Made by a program: the position numbers and the translations under genes. Positions 44,063 through 53,011 of a DNA stretch of 64,000 bases are shown here, in pieces. The notes under the pieces are model-generated. The model worked only from the letters and a program-made list of their open reading frames with translations. It was not told the DNA's origin and made no database searches. Source of the DNA: an uncultured Bacteroidota bacterium. Lineage in GTDB: Bacteria > Bacteroidota > Bacteroidia > Flavobacteriales > Flavobacteriaceae. The stretch is from positions 1 through 64,000 of the forward strand of contig CACASE010000004.1 of NCBI GenBank assembly GCA_902535165.1, written 5' to 3'. Numbering within the stretch: position 1 is the first letter of the stretch; each line of letters starts with the position of its first letter.

Positions 44063-46672
44063 ATGAACTCTAATTTAATAAGGTCAAATTTTATCAAGTT
44101 TTTTGAAGAAAAAAAGCATGAATTTGTGCAGTCATCTTCAATAGTTTCTAAAAATGATCCTTCACTTATGTTTACAAATGCTGGAATGAATCAATTCAAA
44201 AATATTTTTTTAGGAAATGAGTCTAGTAAATTTAATAGAGTTGTTAATTCTCAAAAATGCTTAAGAGTCTCAGGTAAACATAATGATTTAGAGGAAGTAG
44301 GTGCTGATCATTATCATCACACCATGTTTGAAATGTTAGGAAATTGGAGTTTTGGAGATTATTTCAAAAAGGAAATAATTGGTTGGAGTTATGAAATTCT
44401 TACAAAGGTCTATAACCTTAAAAAAGAGGACCTATATGTAACAATTTTTGAGGGAAATAAAGATGACAATCTCGAAAAGGATAATGAATCTTTTAATTTT
44501 TGGTCTGAAATTATAGAAAAAGACAAAATTATTTTAGGAAATAAAAAAGATAATTTTTGGGAAATGGGCGATACTGGACCTTGTGGACCTTGCTCTGAAA
44601 TTCATATAGATTTAAGATCTTCTAGCGACAAAAATAAGATACCTGGAAAAGAACTTGTAAATCAAGATCATCCTGAGGTAATTGAACTATGGAATTTGGT
44701 ATTTATTCAATACAATAGAAAAGCTGATGGTAGCTTAGAAGAACTTCCAGAAAAACATATTGATACAGGTATGGGTTTTGAAAGACTAGCAAGAATAGTC
44801 CAAAATAAAAAATCAAATTACGATACAGATATCTTTACTCCACTTATAAATGAAATTTCTAAAATTACTGGCATTAAGTATGGAAATGACATTGAATCTG
44901 ATATTGCATTTCGAGTAATTGCTGATCATGTTAGAGCTGTTTCTTTTTGTATTGCTGATGGTCAAATACCAGGAAACAATGGTTCATCATATGTTATAAG
45001 AAGAATTCTAAGAAGAGCTATTAGATATGGATATACATTTTTAAATCAGTCAAATCCATTTATTTATAATCTCGTTGAAATATTATCAAAACAATTTAAA
45101 GGTCATTTTGATGAGATTTTCAATCAGAAAAAACTAATTGAGTCAATTATTAATGAGGAAGAAAAATCTTTTTTAAGAACCTTAGCATCAGGAATTGAAA
45201 GATTAGAAAATATGATTAAAAAATCTAATTCTAAATCAATTTCAGGTAAAGAAGTTTTTGAGTTATTTGATACTTATGGATTTCCATCTGATCTAACATC
45301 TTTGATTTTAAAAGAAAGGCAGATGACATTTAATAATGAAGATTATCAAACAGAGCTGAGTAAGCAGCGAGAGAGATCTAAACAATCATCAAAGACTATT
45401 GCATCAGATTGGATTATTTTGAATGAACAACGAGGAGATGATTTTTGTGGTTATGATAAATTAAGTTGCGACACTAAGGTAAACCAATACAGAAATATTA
45501 ATGTAAATGGTAAACAAGTTTGTCAAATTATTTTGAATGAAACTCCTTTTTATCCAGAAGGAGGAGGACAAGCTGGTGATAAAGGAAAATTAATTTTTGA
45601 AAATAAAGCTGAAATTATTGTTTATGATACTAAAAAAGAAAATGGTAAGATTATTCATTTTACAGATGCAATAGATATAGATTATACAAAAAATGTTACG
45701 GCAGTCGTTAATTCTTTGAATCGTAATGATTCTTCTTCAAATCATACTTCTACACATCTTTTACATCAAGCTCTTAGACATGTTTTGGGAGATCATGTTG
45801 AACAGAAAGGTTCATCAGTATCATCGGAAAATTTGCGATTTGATTTTTCTCATTTTAAGAAAATTGAAGAACAACAATTAAAAGAAATTGAAAATTTTGT
45901 TAATGATAAAATCGATTGTTCAATCGATTTAATCGAAACAAGAGATGAAGATTATGATACTGCAATTAGTAATGGAGCAATTGGTTTATTTGGAGAAAAA
46001 TATGGGAAGAAGGTTAGAACAATAAAGTTTGGAGAATCATACGAATTATGTGGGGGAACACACGTAAAAAATACCCTTAATATTAGAAATTTTTTGATAA
46101 TTTCTGAAAGTTCAATTGCATCAGGAATTAGAAGAATAGAAGCTATCTCTGGAAAAAAATCTATTAATTACTTGAGTCAAAGAAATAGTGAAATCAATGA
46201 ACTAAAATCAATTTTGTCTTCCAATAAAGACACTGTTGGTTCAGTTAAAAATTTAAAAAATGAAAACTCAACGTTAATAAAGGGTTTAAAGAAGAGTCAA
46301 CAAAAATTAATTCGATTCTATTCTGATTTTTATTCAAGTAAATTTTTCAAAGAAAATGATTATAATTTTTTAATACAGAAATTAGATACGGAGAATGATT
46401 TGATGAGATCATTATCGTTTAACTTAATAGGTAAGGTTTCAAATTCAGTAATTATATTTTATAATTTAGATTCAAATAAATTAAATATCATCTGTAATGT
46501 TTCAAAATCATTACCTGAAAATTCTAAAATTGATGCATCTCATATCATAAATAAAATTTGCAAGGAGATTGGTGGTGCAGGTGGAGGCCAAAGGTACTAT
46601 GCTAGTGGTTCTGGGCCAAAAAATGATAAAATTGAAACTATAATAAAAACAGTCACAAAAACTTTACTGTAA
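44063..46672 (+). CDS. alaS: Alanine--tRNA ligase
   Basis: An 869-residue class II synthetase. The catalytic domain has FTNAGMNQFKNIFLG and NWSFGDYFK; motif 3 contains GMGFERLARIVQ. The editing domain has zinc ligands HTSTH (561-565) and CGGTH (663-667). The C-Ala/DHHA1 end has GGAGGGQRYYASGSG, slightly off the usual GGGG(K/R) wording. It charges and proofreads tRNA-Ala. The stop overlaps the convergent DUF4136 gene by nine bases. Confidence 0.98.
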   Translation: MNSNLIRSNFIKFFEEKKHEFVQSSSIVSKNDPSLMFTNAGMNQFKNIFLGNESSKFNRVVNSQKCLRVSGKHNDLEEVGADHYHHTMFEMLGNWSFGDYFKKEIIGWSYEILTKVYNLKKEDLYVTIFEGNKDDNLEKDNESFNFWSEIIEKDKIILGNKKDNFWEMGDTGPCGPCSEIHIDLRSSSDKNKIPGKELVNQDHPEVIELWNLVFIQYNRKADGSLEELPEKHIDTGMGFERLARIVQNKKSNYDTDIFTPLINEISKITGIKYGNDIESDIAFRVIADHVRAVSFCIADGQIPGNNGSSYVIRRILRRAIRYGYTFLNQSNPFIYNLVEILSKQFKGHFDEIFNQKKLIESIINEEEKSFLRTLASGIERLENMIKKSNSKSISGKEVFELFDTYGFPSDLTSLILKERQMTFNNEDYQTELSKQRERSKQSSKTIASDWIILNEQRGDDFCGYDKLSCDTKVNQYRNINVNGKQVCQIILNETPFYPEGGGQAGDKGKLIFENKAEIIVYDTKKENGKIIHFTDAIDIDYTKNVTAVVNSLNRNDSSSNHTSTHLLHQALRHVLGDHVEQKGSSVSSENLRFDFSHFKKIEEQQLKEIENFVNDKIDCSIDLIETRDEDYDTAISNGAIGLFGEKYGKKVRTIKFGESYELCGGTHVKNTLNIRNFLIISESSIASGIRRIEAISGKKSINYLSQRNSEINELKSILSSNKDTVGSVKNLKNENSTLIKGLKKSQQKLIRFYSDFYSSKFFKENDYNFLIQKLDTENDLMRSLSFNLIGKVSNSVIIFYNLDSNKLNIICNVSKSLPENSKIDASHIINKICKEIGGAGGGQRYYASGSGPKNDKIETIIKTVTKTLL

Positions 46673-47185
46673 GACTAATTCAGGATAAGATTCCAGTAAC
46701 TTACTCACAAAGTTATTAATAAGTTCATCTCTAGTTGCACGATTAGAACTTAATGTTCCAGATCCATTTCCTTGCCACAATAATGAACCTGTTTTAGCAT
46801 CAATAACATCAATATATAGCAACCCAATAATTCTAGAACTTGGCCTGTACGTAGTTGACATTCCATATGGGTACCATCCATAGTATGGATAATCATTGTA
46901 TCTATTAATGTAAACATCCTCTCTTGATTTTGTATTAACGTTTATGATCAAATCAGGATTATTAGAAACGGTATAACCTTTCATTTGCATTTGTTTTTCA
47001 ATTGAGCTTAATATTCTTTTTTTATCTAAATCTGAAATTTCAATTTTTTTAATTTGATTTTTAGAAAATGCAAAAGATTTATACTGTGAGAAGTTAGCAG
47101 ATGAGTCAAAATCAGTTAATACTTTAACTGATGAACAGGAAACAAAAAATATTGAAAAAAATAGTACCGTGACAAAGGTTTTCAT
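46664..47185 (-). CDS. DUF4136 lipoprotein
   Basis: A 173-residue lipoprotein (lipobox FFVSCSS, Cys17 of the chosen start). TDFDSSANFSQYKSFAF and the conserved VNTKSREDVYINRYND, then SLLWQGNGSGTLSS mark DUF4136, a family of unknown function common in Bacteroidota. I start at ATG 47185; a frame 12 residues longer has no signal peptide at its head. It is divergent from the glucosaminidase gene. Confidence 0.88.
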   Translation of the reverse strand: MKTFVTVLFFSIFFVSCSSVKVLTDFDSSANFSQYKSFAFSKNQIKKIEISDLDKKRILSSIEKQMQMKGYTVSNNPDLIINVNTKSREDVYINRYNDYPYYGWYPYGMSTTYRPSSRIIGLLYIDVIDAKTGSLLWQGNGSGTLSSNRATRDELINNFVSKLLESYPELVLQ

Positions 47186-47258
47186 ACTTTTAAAAATACA
47201 ATAACTGTGCCTAAACTTCAATTTATTTAATTGGAATTAATAATTTTAGCATTTTAAA

Positions 47259-48065
47259 ATGAAGTTTATTTCAATAAATAAAATTATAATTTCAGTATTC
47301 ATTTTATCATTTTCTACAAGTTGCAGCATTATTAAATTCCCTTTCAAAGCTGCAAAAAATGTAAAAAAATCAATAGTTAAAAAAAAGGATAAATCAAATA
47401 ATCAATATGAAAGATTTATTAGAAATATGAGTAGTGAAGAACGTTACAAATGGTACATTCGGACTTACTCTAAAATAGCTGTTGATCAAATGAAAAAAAA
47501 TAAAATCCCCGCAAGTATTAAATTGGCACAAGGGCTAGTTGAATCTGGTGCTGGGGGCAGTAGTTTAGCTCTTAAATCTAATAATCATTTTGGAATTAAA
47601 TGTCATCAAGAATGGAGAGGTAAAAAAGTTTATCATGATGATGATGAAAAAGATGAATGCTTTAGAAAGTATAAAAATGCTGAAGAAAGTTATAAAGATC
47701 ATTCTGAGTTTTTAACAACCAGGGGCAGATATTCTTTTTTGTTTAAACTTCCTAATAAGGATTATGTAAAATGGGCAAATGGTTTAAAAAAGGCTGGTTA
47801 TGCTACAGATCCTAGGTATCCAGAAAAATTAATTTCAGTTATAGAAAAATATAAACTTTGGAAATTCGATGGCTCAAAAAAACAAATTACAAAGTCAAAA
47901 AAAACAAATAAGCAAAAAAGTAAAGATGAGTCAAATTATGTTGTAAAAAAAGGTGACACCTTATATTCTATTTCAAAAAAATATAACACTTCAATTGACG
48001 AGATAAAGAAAAAAAATAAACTAAAAAATGACCAACTTAATGTTGGTCAAAGGTTAAAAATTTAG
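47259..48065 (+). CDS. Glucosaminidase-LysM cell-wall hydrolase
   Basis: A 268-residue lipoprotein-like protein (STSCSIIK, Cys22). The central FlgJ-type glucosaminidase domain (about 75-205) has PASIKLAQGLVESGAGGSSLALKSNNHFGIKCH, with the catalytic Glu, and YPEKLISVIEKY. A lysine-rich linker leads to one LysM domain (about 225-268: YVVKKGDTLYSISKKYN) that binds peptidoglycan. It probably trims glycan strands during growth or division. The last codons overlap the convergent protease gene by four bases. Confidence 0.93.
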   Translation: MKFISINKIIISVFILSFSTSCSIIKFPFKAAKNVKKSIVKKKDKSNNQYERFIRNMSSEERYKWYIRTYSKIAVDQMKKNKIPASIKLAQGLVESGAGGSSLALKSNNHFGIKCHQEWRGKKVYHDDDEKDECFRKYKNAEESYKDHSEFLTTRGRYSFLFKLPNKDYVKWANGLKKAGYATDPRYPEKLISVIEKYKLWKFDGSKKQITKSKKTNKQKSKDESNYVVKKGDTLYSISKKYNTSIDEIKKKNKLKNDQLNVGQRLKI

Positions 48066-50515
48066 CCTGTCTTCATTGCTTCATCTATCATGGCAATACA
48101 ATAATTTAAGTGACTTTTTAAAACCTTGTCAGAATATCTTTTGACTGCCTTATTTAAATCTTTCTTCAAGTCCATTAAAGTGCCCATTGTTATTGACCTT
48201 ATATCAGAAACATCAACTTTTATTGTTGTAATGTAAGAACCCCAACCAGGTCTAGATGGTGGTTGTTCATTTTTCATAATATAACCTAGTCTAGATATAA
48301 AGGTTTTTTGCAAATTTCTCCTAAAAACATCTATTGATTTAGTATTATTTAGCTCAGACCAAATACCATCTTTTAAATCAACCATCATTTCATTTAATGA
48401 ATAAGCATTACTTCCATTCAAAGCTTCATTTTCAATCATTCTCGCCATTCTGCCAAAATCTAGTACTCTATTTAAATAACTTGATTGAACACCTCTAATT
48501 CTATTTAATGTACCAGCATATTCAATTTTATTTAAAATATCCTTATCAATCATCCAATAAGGAGTTTCAAATAAATGCTCGTTTAAAAAACTCAAACATG
48601 CTTTTTGATGATTTTTATCTACGTGAGTGTAAACTGCACCATCCTGATCAGAAGTTTTGTAAAATTGATAGACACCGCCAATATTTGTTGCTACGTGGCC
48701 CATATATCTTCTAAATTGTCCAAGTATTTGACCATAGATATATTCCATTTCATCGTAAGTTTCACCATCCTCCGTTGTCCATTCCATGAGCTTTGGCAAA
48801 ATTCTTTTTAAATTTTTAATTCCATATTCACTAGCTTTTATTGCATCATCACCTAAATCTTCAGTTTGTGAACTTGGATCAATACTTCCAGTTGGTCCAA
48901 ATCTATATGTTAAATCATCTTCTTTTTCTCTAATCCAACTTCTTAATATTTCTTTTTCCTCTTCTTCAGAAACTCCAAGAATAGGTTTATAACCCCACAT
49001 AACTGAATATCTATCGTAAATTCCAACATTTGGTGTTTCCCAATCTGACGGCATTAAGGCAACGCCTTTATCCTCAGGTTGAGCAACATAATTAAAACGG
49101 GCATAGTCCATTATTGAGGGTGATGTTCCATATTTTTTTGTAAATGTTGCTGATCTAAGTGAATCTACTGGGTATGCACTACTACTGCCCATGTTGTGAG
49201 GAAGTCCAATTGTATGTCCAAATTCGTGAGATGATACAAATCTAATTAATTCACCCATTACTTCATTTCTAAATTCAACTCCTCTAGCTTCTGGATCAAC
49301 AGCCGATGCTTGAACAAAATACCAATTTCTTAATAATTTCATTACATTATGATACCAGTTGATATCGGACTCTATTATTTCGCCTGATCTTGGGTCGCTA
49401 ACGTGAGGACCATTTGCATTAAGAGTTGAAGAAGCAAGGTATCTTACTGTTGAATACCTAACATCTTCTGGACTCCAATCAGGATCTTCTTCCTTAGTAG
49501 GAGGATCCTTACAAATTACAGCATTTTTAAAACCAGCTTCTTCAAATGCAGCATTCCAATCCTCAATTCCTTGTTTCAAATACTTTCTCCATTTCATTGG
49601 TGTTGCTCTGTCGAGGTAATAAACAATTGGTTTTTTAGGCTCAACTAACTCACCATTTTTAAACTTTTCTATATCTTCATCTTTTACCTCTAATCTCCAC
49701 CTATCAAGATATGTTACAGTTTCAGCCTCTTGATTATCAATTCCGTAATCAGTTTGACTTGTTGTAAACCATCCAACTCTTTCATCAAAATATCTTCTTT
49801 TCATTGGTTCCTTCGGAAGTAATATCATGGAGTTATTTAACAACATTGAAATTTGACCATTCTTTGCATTTGAAGACCTGTAGGTTTTAATGTGTTTTGC
49901 CTCAATATTTAATGGAAAACTTCTTATTGATTCAATAAAAGATAGTTTGGTGTCCAATCCGGTTATATTATTTCTTTTCCTGCTTGACTGTGGATAGCCA
50001 AAAGATTTTACATCATTTTTAAACAAGCTTGTAACATCAATGACATAAGAGTTTTTATCCTTATTTTCAACTTCAATTTTAAAGCTGGCAATAATTGGTT
50101 CAAAATTTGAATTTGATACAGCCTCTCTGATTGGAAGAGAATCCGATGCATAATTTGAAAATGAAAGTTCTTTAAGAAGCAAGTTGTTGTCAAATTTTTG
50201 CCAGCTTAAGACTTGTTCACTTAGTTTGTGCGCACCCAATGAAATTTCTTTAGCCATTTTCGCAATTCTAGTTACCATTAACATGTCTCTACCAATCAAA
50301 CTATCATTAATCTCATAGTAATATTTTTCATCAACCTTGTGTACATCAAATAAACCTTGATCAGTTACAGCTTTATCAGTTATAATATCGGAGTATGTTT
50401 TTTCTTTTTTATCCTTATCAGATTTCTCAGGTTTTTTTTGTGAAAAAACTGCAGAGCTGAAAAGAAGTAATGTAAAAAAAATAGAAAGAAATTTAATATG
50501 GTAGTGCGTTTTCAT
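48062..50515 (-). CDS. Zinc-dependent metalloprotease (metzincin type, DUF5117/DUF5118-like)
   Basis: An 817-residue secreted protein with an N-terminal signal peptide. The catalytic domain has the full metzincin zinc motif HEFGHTIGLPH followed by N and, downstream, the Met-turn SIMDYARFNYVA. Flanking regions (TRIAKMAKEISLGAHKL, VSWQ-like VLSWQKFDN, GPHVSDPRSGEIIESDINWYHN) fit the Bacteroidota family with DUF5117/DUF5118 and DUF4953 domains. No type IX secretion C-terminal domain is evident, so it is likely periplasmic or surface-bound. Substrates unknown. It lies 41 bases after lysS on the same strand. Confidence 0.9.
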   Translation of the reverse strand: MKTHYHIKFLSIFFTLLLFSSAVFSQKKPEKSDKDKKEKTYSDIITDKAVTDQGLFDVHKVDEKYYYEINDSLIGRDMLMVTRIAKMAKEISLGAHKLSEQVLSWQKFDNNLLLKELSFSNYASDSLPIREAVSNSNFEPIIASFKIEVENKDKNSYVIDVTSLFKNDVKSFGYPQSSRKRNNITGLDTKLSFIESIRSFPLNIEAKHIKTYRSSNAKNGQISMLLNNSMILLPKEPMKRRYFDERVGWFTTSQTDYGIDNQEAETVTYLDRWRLEVKDEDIEKFKNGELVEPKKPIVYYLDRATPMKWRKYLKQGIEDWNAAFEEAGFKNAVICKDPPTKEEDPDWSPEDVRYSTVRYLASSTLNANGPHVSDPRSGEIIESDINWYHNVMKLLRNWYFVQASAVDPEARGVEFRNEVMGELIRFVSSHEFGHTIGLPHNMGSSSAYPVDSLRSATFTKKYGTSPSIMDYARFNYVAQPEDKGVALMPSDWETPNVGIYDRYSVMWGYKPILGVSEEEEKEILRSWIREKEDDLTYRFGPTGSIDPSSQTEDLGDDAIKASEYGIKNLKRILPKLMEWTTEDGETYDEMEYIYGQILGQFRRYMGHVATNIGGVYQFYKTSDQDGAVYTHVDKNHQKACLSFLNEHLFETPYWMIDKDILNKIEYAGTLNRIRGVQSSYLNRVLDFGRMARMIENEALNGSNAYSLNEMMVDLKDGIWSELNNTKSIDVFRRNLQKTFISRLGYIMKNEQPPSRPGWGSYITTIKVDVSDIRSITMGTLMDLKKDLNKAVKRYSDKVLKSHLNYCIAMIDEAMKTG

Positions 50516-50556
50516 AATTATGCTATAGTGTTATAAAATTAAATTACAAAAAATGA

Positions 50557-52251
50557 TTAAACTATTTCAATAAAAAGTCCATCATTTGTTTTTGAAACTT
50601 TAACTAAATTTTTTTTAGTAAGATTTTTAATGCTTTTATCCCATTTTTTATTGCTAAGTCCAGAGCTATCCTTTACAAAACTGAGTTCAACTTTTTCAAG
50701 ATTTTTTACTTGATTGTAAATGGATTTTTCATCAATACTTAAATCAGATAATATATTATTTTCAGGCTTCATTTGTGGAAAAAAAATAACTTCTTGTATT
50801 GAACGATGATTAGTTAACAACATAACCAATCTATCTATACCAATACCTATGCCTGATGTTGGTGGCATTCCATATTCCAGAGATCTTACAAAATCGTGAT
50901 CGATAAACATTGCTTCTTCATCACCTTTTTCAGAGAGTTTTAATTGATCTTCAAATCTTTCAAGCTGATCAATAGGATCATTAAGTTCTGAGTATGCATT
51001 AGCTATTTCACTTCCATTAATCAATAATTCAAATCTTTCAGTTAGTTGTGGATTTTCTCTGTGTTGCTTTGTTAAAGGACTCATCTCTTTAGGATAATCA
51101 ATTATAAAGGTAGGCTGAATGAAATTTGACTCACATTTTTCACCAAAAATTTCATCAATTATTTTACCCTTACCCATTGTTTCATCAATTTCAACTCCAA
51201 TTTTTTTGGCGGCTTCAGCTAATTCTTTTTCATCTAGGATCAAAGCATCAATTCCTGTTTCATTTTTTATCGCGTCAAGTATCCCAATTTTTTTATATGG
51301 CCCTTTGAAATTAATCTCTTTATTTTCAAATTTAACAGTTGAGGATCCAAGAGTATCAATTGTGACTTTTTCAAGTAATTTTTCTGTAAAACTCATCATC
51401 CAGTTGTAGTCTTTATATGCTACATAAAACTCTAAGTTTGTAAACTCTGGATTATGTGATCTATCCATTCCTTCGTTTCTAAAATCTTTAGCAAATTCAA
51501 ATACACCATCAAACCCTCCTACAATTAGTCTTTTTAAATACAATTCATTTGCAATTCTCATGTATAGAGGAATGTTCAGTGAATTATGATGAGTTATAAA
51601 TGGTTTAGCTGCAGCACCACCAGGTATTGGTTGTAATATTGGTGTTTCAACTTCAACAAAACCTTCATTCTCAAGTGAGGATCTAATTGATGAAATAATT
51701 TTAGACCTTTTTAAAAATGTTTCTTTAACATGGCTATTAACAATTAGATCTACATATCGCTGCCTATACCTTAACTCAGGTGAGCTAAATTCATCATATG
51801 TATTACCATCGCTATCAGTTTTTGGTAGGGGCAGGGGTTTTAAGGATTTGGACAACAATTTAAAATCTTTAACCAAAATTGTCATTTCTCCAACTTTAGT
51901 TTTAAATAATTCACCTTCAATCCCAATTATGTCACCTATATCTAATAGTTTTTTATAGAGTTCATTATATTTCGTTTTATCATCTCCAACACAAATTTCA
52001 TCTCTGTTAAAATATACTTGAATTCTTCCACTACTATCTTGAAGCTCTGCAAAACTCGCATTACCTTGAATTCTTCTAGACATTAATCTTCCAGCTACAA
52101 TCACTTTCTCATCTTCAATAAAATTTGATTTAATATTAGATGAGTTTGTAGTAACCTGGAATAATTCAGCAGGATAAGGATTGATTCCAAGCTCTCTGAT
52201 TTTATTTAGCTTTTCTCGTCTAATTAATTCTTGCTCAGAAAGATTTGACAT
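50557..52251 (-). CDS. lysS: Lysine--tRNA ligase (class II)
   Basis: A 564-residue class II lysyl-tRNA synthetase. The OB-fold anticodon domain has AGRLMSRRIQGNASFAELQDSSG; the catalytic core has motif 2 FRNEGMDRSHNPEF and motif 3 GIGIDRLVMLL. A C-terminal 60-residue extension after the core (from about NILSDLSIDEK) is found in many Bacteroidota LysS proteins. A TATATTTG box lies only four bases before the ATG. Confidence 0.97.
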   Translation of the reverse strand: MSNLSEQELIRREKLNKIRELGINPYPAELFQVTTNSSNIKSNFIEDEKVIVAGRLMSRRIQGNASFAELQDSSGRIQVYFNRDEICVGDDKTKYNELYKKLLDIGDIIGIEGELFKTKVGEMTILVKDFKLLSKSLKPLPLPKTDSDGNTYDEFSSPELRYRQRYVDLIVNSHVKETFLKRSKIISSIRSSLENEGFVEVETPILQPIPGGAAAKPFITHHNSLNIPLYMRIANELYLKRLIVGGFDGVFEFAKDFRNEGMDRSHNPEFTNLEFYVAYKDYNWMMSFTEKLLEKVTIDTLGSSTVKFENKEINFKGPYKKIGILDAIKNETGIDALILDEKELAEAAKKIGVEIDETMGKGKIIDEIFGEKCESNFIQPTFIIDYPKEMSPLTKQHRENPQLTERFELLINGSEIANAYSELNDPIDQLERFEDQLKLSEKGDEEAMFIDHDFVRSLEYGMPPTSGIGIGIDRLVMLLTNHRSIQEVIFFPQMKPENNILSDLSIDEKSIYNQVKNLEKVELSFVKDSSGLSNKKWDKSIKNLTKKNLVKVSKTNDGLFIEIV

Positions 52252-52255
52252 TTAT

Positions 52256-52321
52256 CAAATATAATAATATAAGAGTTATTTAATGCTTATGTTTTTTAAT
52301 TTTACATAAAATCTAAGTTTG
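52256..52321. promoter_or_regulatory. Divergent -7 boxes of lysS and lipB
   Basis: TATATTTG on the minus strand (52263-52256) ends four bases before the lysS ATG. TAAGTTTG on the plus strand (52314-52321) overlaps the TTG start of lipB. No well-placed TTG is seen for either, so these are half-promoters only. Confidence 0.35.
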
Positions 52322-53011
52322 TTGGATAAGCATAAAAAAATTATAATTAAAAATTTGGGTTTACTTGACTTTGAAAAAACTTTCCATATTCAAAAACATT
52401 TTCAAAATCAAATTATTGAAACTAAATTAAATAATAGAAAAAATAATCTTAATTCAATAACCCCTAATTTTCTTTTATTCGTAGAACATGATCACGTATA
52501 TACTCTTGGAAATAGTGGTAATGAAAATAATCTAATATTTGATAAAAAAAGACTTGAAAAAATGGGTATAAAATATCATAAAACTAACAGGGGAGGGGAT
52601 ATTACTTACCATGGGCCAGGTCAATTAGTTTGTTACCCTATTTTAGACTTAGAGAATTTTTACAGAGATATTCATAAATATTTGAGAGATTTAGAAGAGG
52701 TTGTTATAAATACTTTGGATTATTTTAATATTTCCGCATCTGTAAATTCAAAAGAGACAGGTGTTTGGTTAGATGTTGGCACGCCTGAGGAGAGGAAAAT
52801 ATGTGCTATGGGAATTAAAGTAAGTAGATGGGTTACAATGCATGGATTAGCATTAAATGTAAATACAAATTTATCTTACTTCAATGGTATTGTTCCATGC
52901 GGAATAAGTGAAAAAGGGGTTACTTCTATTTCAAATGAACTAAATAAAACTATAGAACTTGATTTAGTTCGTAAAGTCTTGACAGAAAATTTTTTAAAAA
53001 AATTTAGTTAA
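52319..53011 (+). CDS. lipB: Octanoyltransferase LipB
   Basis: A 230-residue enzyme that transfers octanoyl from acyl carrier protein to lipoyl domains. The family blocks are FVEHDHVYTLGNSG, NRGGDITYHGPGQLVCYPILDL, the lysine motif in ICAMGIKVSRWVTMHGLALN and the cysteine in GIVPCGI, which together give the Cys-Lys active site. The reading frame has no early ATG; the start is TTG at 52319 or 52322. The stop overlaps the following minus-strand gene by eight bases. Confidence 0.95.
   Translation: MLDKHKKIIIKNLGLLDFEKTFHIQKHFQNQIIETKLNNRKNNLNSITPNFLLFVEHDHVYTLGNSGNENNLIFDKKRLEKMGIKYHKTNRGGDITYHGPGQLVCYPILDLENFYRDIHKYLRDLEEVVINTLDYFNISASVNSKETGVWLDVGTPEERKICAMGIKVSRWVTMHGLALNVNTNLSYFNGIVPCGISEKGVTSISNELNKTIELDLVRKVLTENFLKKFS

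Noticed and set aside
48029-48049. Perfect inverted repeat TGACCAAC-TTAAT-GTTGGTCA at the end of the LysM gene
   Set aside because: It has no T-run and encodes part of the conserved LysM motif (DQLNVGQRL), so it is not a clear terminator.
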